Shown one piece after another: positions 5,670 to 7,175 of a stretch of 7,175 bases of DNA. Where the stretch lies: contig CALPIR020000114.1 of the NCBI GenBank assembly GCA_943323675.2, positions 1-7,175 of the forward strand, given 5' to 3'. The notes beneath the pieces are model-generated. The model was not told the DNA's origin. It saw nothing but the letters and a program-made list of their open reading frames with translations, and ran no database searches. Every line of letters starts with the position of its first letter. Within the stretch, counting starts at the first letter, position 1. Source of the DNA: Chitinophaga pinensis. Its GTDB lineage: Bacteria; Bacteroidota; Bacteroidia; UKL13-3. A program made the translations under genes and the position numbers.

Positions 5670-7175
5670 ATGAGAAATTTACTTTTAGCTTTACTTTTCC
5701 CGGTATTGGTTTCGGCACAGCAAAAGATGCTTACCTTAGAAGATGCCGTAATGAAACAACGCACTACTTTGGGACCTACCCGTTTGGCTGGCCTAGCTTG
5801 GGTTCCGAAGAGCAATAAGTTTACCTACATTGGTAAAAAAGATGGGAAAGATTGTGTTATAATGCAAGACGCCATTACATTATCACGTGATACGGTTTTA
5901 ACTTTAGCAAAATACAATGATGTTTTAGGTAAGGCCGATGTGGGTTTAAAACCTCTTGAACGCTTGCCGTTGGTTACTTGGTTAAATGAAAATAGTTTCC
6001 GCTTTACCATCAAACAAAACCTTTATGAAGCCGACTTAAAAACAGGCAAGGTTGATGTGTTTTGTTATTTGCCTGAAGGTGCTGAAAATACAGACATTGA
6101 ACCGCTAACAGGAAGAGTGGCTTATGTTAATAATCATAACCTATTTGTTAGCACAAAAACTTCGGTATTGCAAGGTGGTTCTTCAATTAGAAATACTGAT
6201 GACGGTACTAAAGGCGATATGTTAACTAAAGATGGTTCTTTTGGATTTGAATACGGCATTGCAGTGCACCGTAATGAGTTTGGTATTGATAAAGGAACAT
6301 TTTGGTCGCCTAATGGAAACAAATTAGCTTACTACCAAATGAACGAAAGTCTAGTAACCGATTATCCAGTTTATGATTTAACAAAGAAACCAGCTTCTAC
6401 TAAAAACATCAAATACCCGATGGCAGGGGAGGCTAGCCATGTAGTTAATGTTTGGGTTCACGATTTTGTTAAAAAGCGAACTGTTAAACTTGCCACTGGT
6501 TCACCACTTGATCAGTACTTAACCAATGTAGCTTGGCATCCTGGCGAAGAAAAAGTTTATATAGCCATTGTTAATCGCGAACAGAATGAAATGAAGTTGA
6601 ATGAATACGATGCTGTAAGCGGTGTATTCACCAAAACATTATTTACAGAAACCAATCCTAAATACGTTGAGCCTGAGCATCCGCCAATATTTTGTAAAAA
6701 CAATCCAAAACAATTTATTTGGATGAGTGAACGCAATGGTTTTAACCATATGTATTTATACAATAGTAATGGTCGTTTAGAGCGTCAGCTAACCAAGGGC
6801 AACTTTGATGTTACCCAGTTTGTTGGCTTTAATAATAAAGGCGATGAAGCTTTTTATATTGCTTCCAGTGAAGATGGAATGAACCGCTATTTATATAGTG
6901 TAAATTTATCAACTGGGAAAATGGTCAGGATTACCATGACTGATGGCGTTCACACGGTAATGATGAATGATAATGGAGAGTTGTTTTTGGACTCTTATAC
7001 TAGTGCAACAACGCCTAGAAATATTGCTTTGTTAAATGCTAATGGGCAAGAAAAAGCAGTATTGACAAATGCTATTAATCCAATTGCTGATTATAAAAAA
7101 TGTGATATGCAATTGTTTAAAATTAAAGCTGCCGATGGTATTACTGATCTAAATTGTCGCATGTTTTTGCCTGCC
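5670..7175 (+). CDS. Dipeptidyl-peptidase IV-like S9 peptidase, N-terminal 502 residues (3' end outside window)
   Basis: An uninterrupted frame runs from ATG at 5670 to the right edge (502 codons, no stop). Residues 1-16 form a signal peptide (MRNLLLALLFPVLVSA, then QQK), so the protein is exported; the signal fixes the start. The rest is the beta-propeller of the DPP-IV (S9B) family, which removes N-terminal dipeptides, usually X-Pro. Family landmarks are EYGIAVHRNEFGIDKGTFWSPNG (194-216; the E203 region probably anchors the substrate N-terminus), LAYYQMNESLVTDYPVYD (219-236), MAGEASHVVNVWV (251-263) and WMSERNGFNHMYLY (351-364). From about residue 482 (LFKIKAADG...LNCRMFLPA) the alpha/beta-hydrolase domain begins. 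The Ser-Asp-His triad and the GWSYGG-type nucleophile motif would lie beyond the window. Upstream, TAAATTTT (5654-5661) is a weak -7 match without a clear -33. Confidence 0.9.
   Translation, partial: MRNLLLALLFPVLVSAQQKMLTLEDAVMKQRTTLGPTRLAGLAWVPKSNKFTYIGKKDGKDCVIMQDAITLSRDTVLTLAKYNDVLGKADVGLKPLERLPLVTWLNENSFRFTIKQNLYEADLKTGKVDVFCYLPEGAENTDIEPLTGRVAYVNNHNLFVSTKTSVLQGGSSIRNTDDGTKGDMLTKDGSFGFEYGIAVHRNEFGIDKGTFWSPNGNKLAYYQMNESLVTDYPVYDLTKKPASTKNIKYPMAGEASHVVNVWVHDFVKKRTVKLATGSPLDQYLTNVAWHPGEEKVYIAIVNREQNEMKLNEYDAVSGVFTKTLFTETNPKYVEPEHPPIFCKNNPKQFIWMSERNGFNHMYLYNSNGRLERQLTKGNFDVTQFVGFNNKGDEAFYIASSEDGMNRYLYSVNLSTGKMVRITMTDGVHTVMMNDNGELFLDSYTSATTPRNIALLNANGQEKAVLTNAINPIADYKKCDMQLFKIKAADGITDLNCRMFLPA

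Noticed and set aside
5825..6763. Several short antisense frames (5825-6013, 6134-6322, 6557-6763)
   Set aside because: All lie opposite the continuous S9 peptidase frame, which has a signal peptide and family motifs; the antisense products resemble nothing.
1..7175. CRISPR array, riboswitch, insertion sequence, phage or defence system
   Set aside because: No spaced direct repeats, transposase, terminal inverted repeats or known leader structures were found; all long intervals are explained by ordinary genes, and no gap without a gene exceeds 150 bp.

Overview
The window looks like an ordinary chromosomal stretch from a low-GC member of the Bacteroidota (Flavobacteriia, Sphingobacteriia or Chitinophagia type; the sequence alone does not settle which). 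Four observations support this: a secreted protease ending in a type IX secretion (T9SS) type A sorting domain, promoters of the Bacteroidota form TTG-N19/20-TAnnTTTG, AT-rich leaders with no Shine-Dalgarno sequence, and a DnaN with the Bacteroidota-like C-terminus MPMMLNSY.

Layout, left to right. (1) Positions 1-531 (+) hold the 3' part of a small outer-membrane beta-barrel protein. (2) Positions 528-1136 (-) encode a compact rhomboid protease that converges on it; their stop codons overlap by 4 bp. (3) Positions 1160-1681 (+) encode a YfcE/MJ0936-type metallophosphoesterase, divergent from the rhomboid gene across only 23 bp. (4) Positions 1830-4124 (+) encode a large secreted M43 zinc metalloprotease with a PKD domain, a jelly-roll-like domain and a T9SS sorting tail, followed by a clear intrinsic terminator. 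(5) Positions 4260-4344 (+) are tRNA-Ser(UGA), with a textbook Bacteroidota promoter and its own terminator. (6) Positions 4455-5576 (+) are dnaN, the DNA polymerase III sliding clamp, also followed by a strong terminator. (7) From 5670 to the right edge (+) runs the first 502 codons of a dipeptidyl-peptidase IV-like S9 peptidase; its catalytic domain lies outside the window.

The genes do not form one pathway. Nearly every + strand unit from 1830 onward has its own promoter signal and/or terminator, so they read as single-gene transcription units. Two are exported peptidases (M43 and S9B) that could both serve extracellular or periplasmic protein and peptide breakdown, but they are separated by housekeeping genes. 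I found no CRISPR array, insertion sequence, phage gene, toxin-antitoxin pair or defence island. The points most worth checking are the identical TACTTTTG element placed 4 nt before both the tRNA and the metallophosphoesterase start codon (suggesting a leaderless mRNA), a DnaA-box-like 9-mer just upstream of dnaN, and a lineage-specific-looking insert in the M43 catalytic domain.
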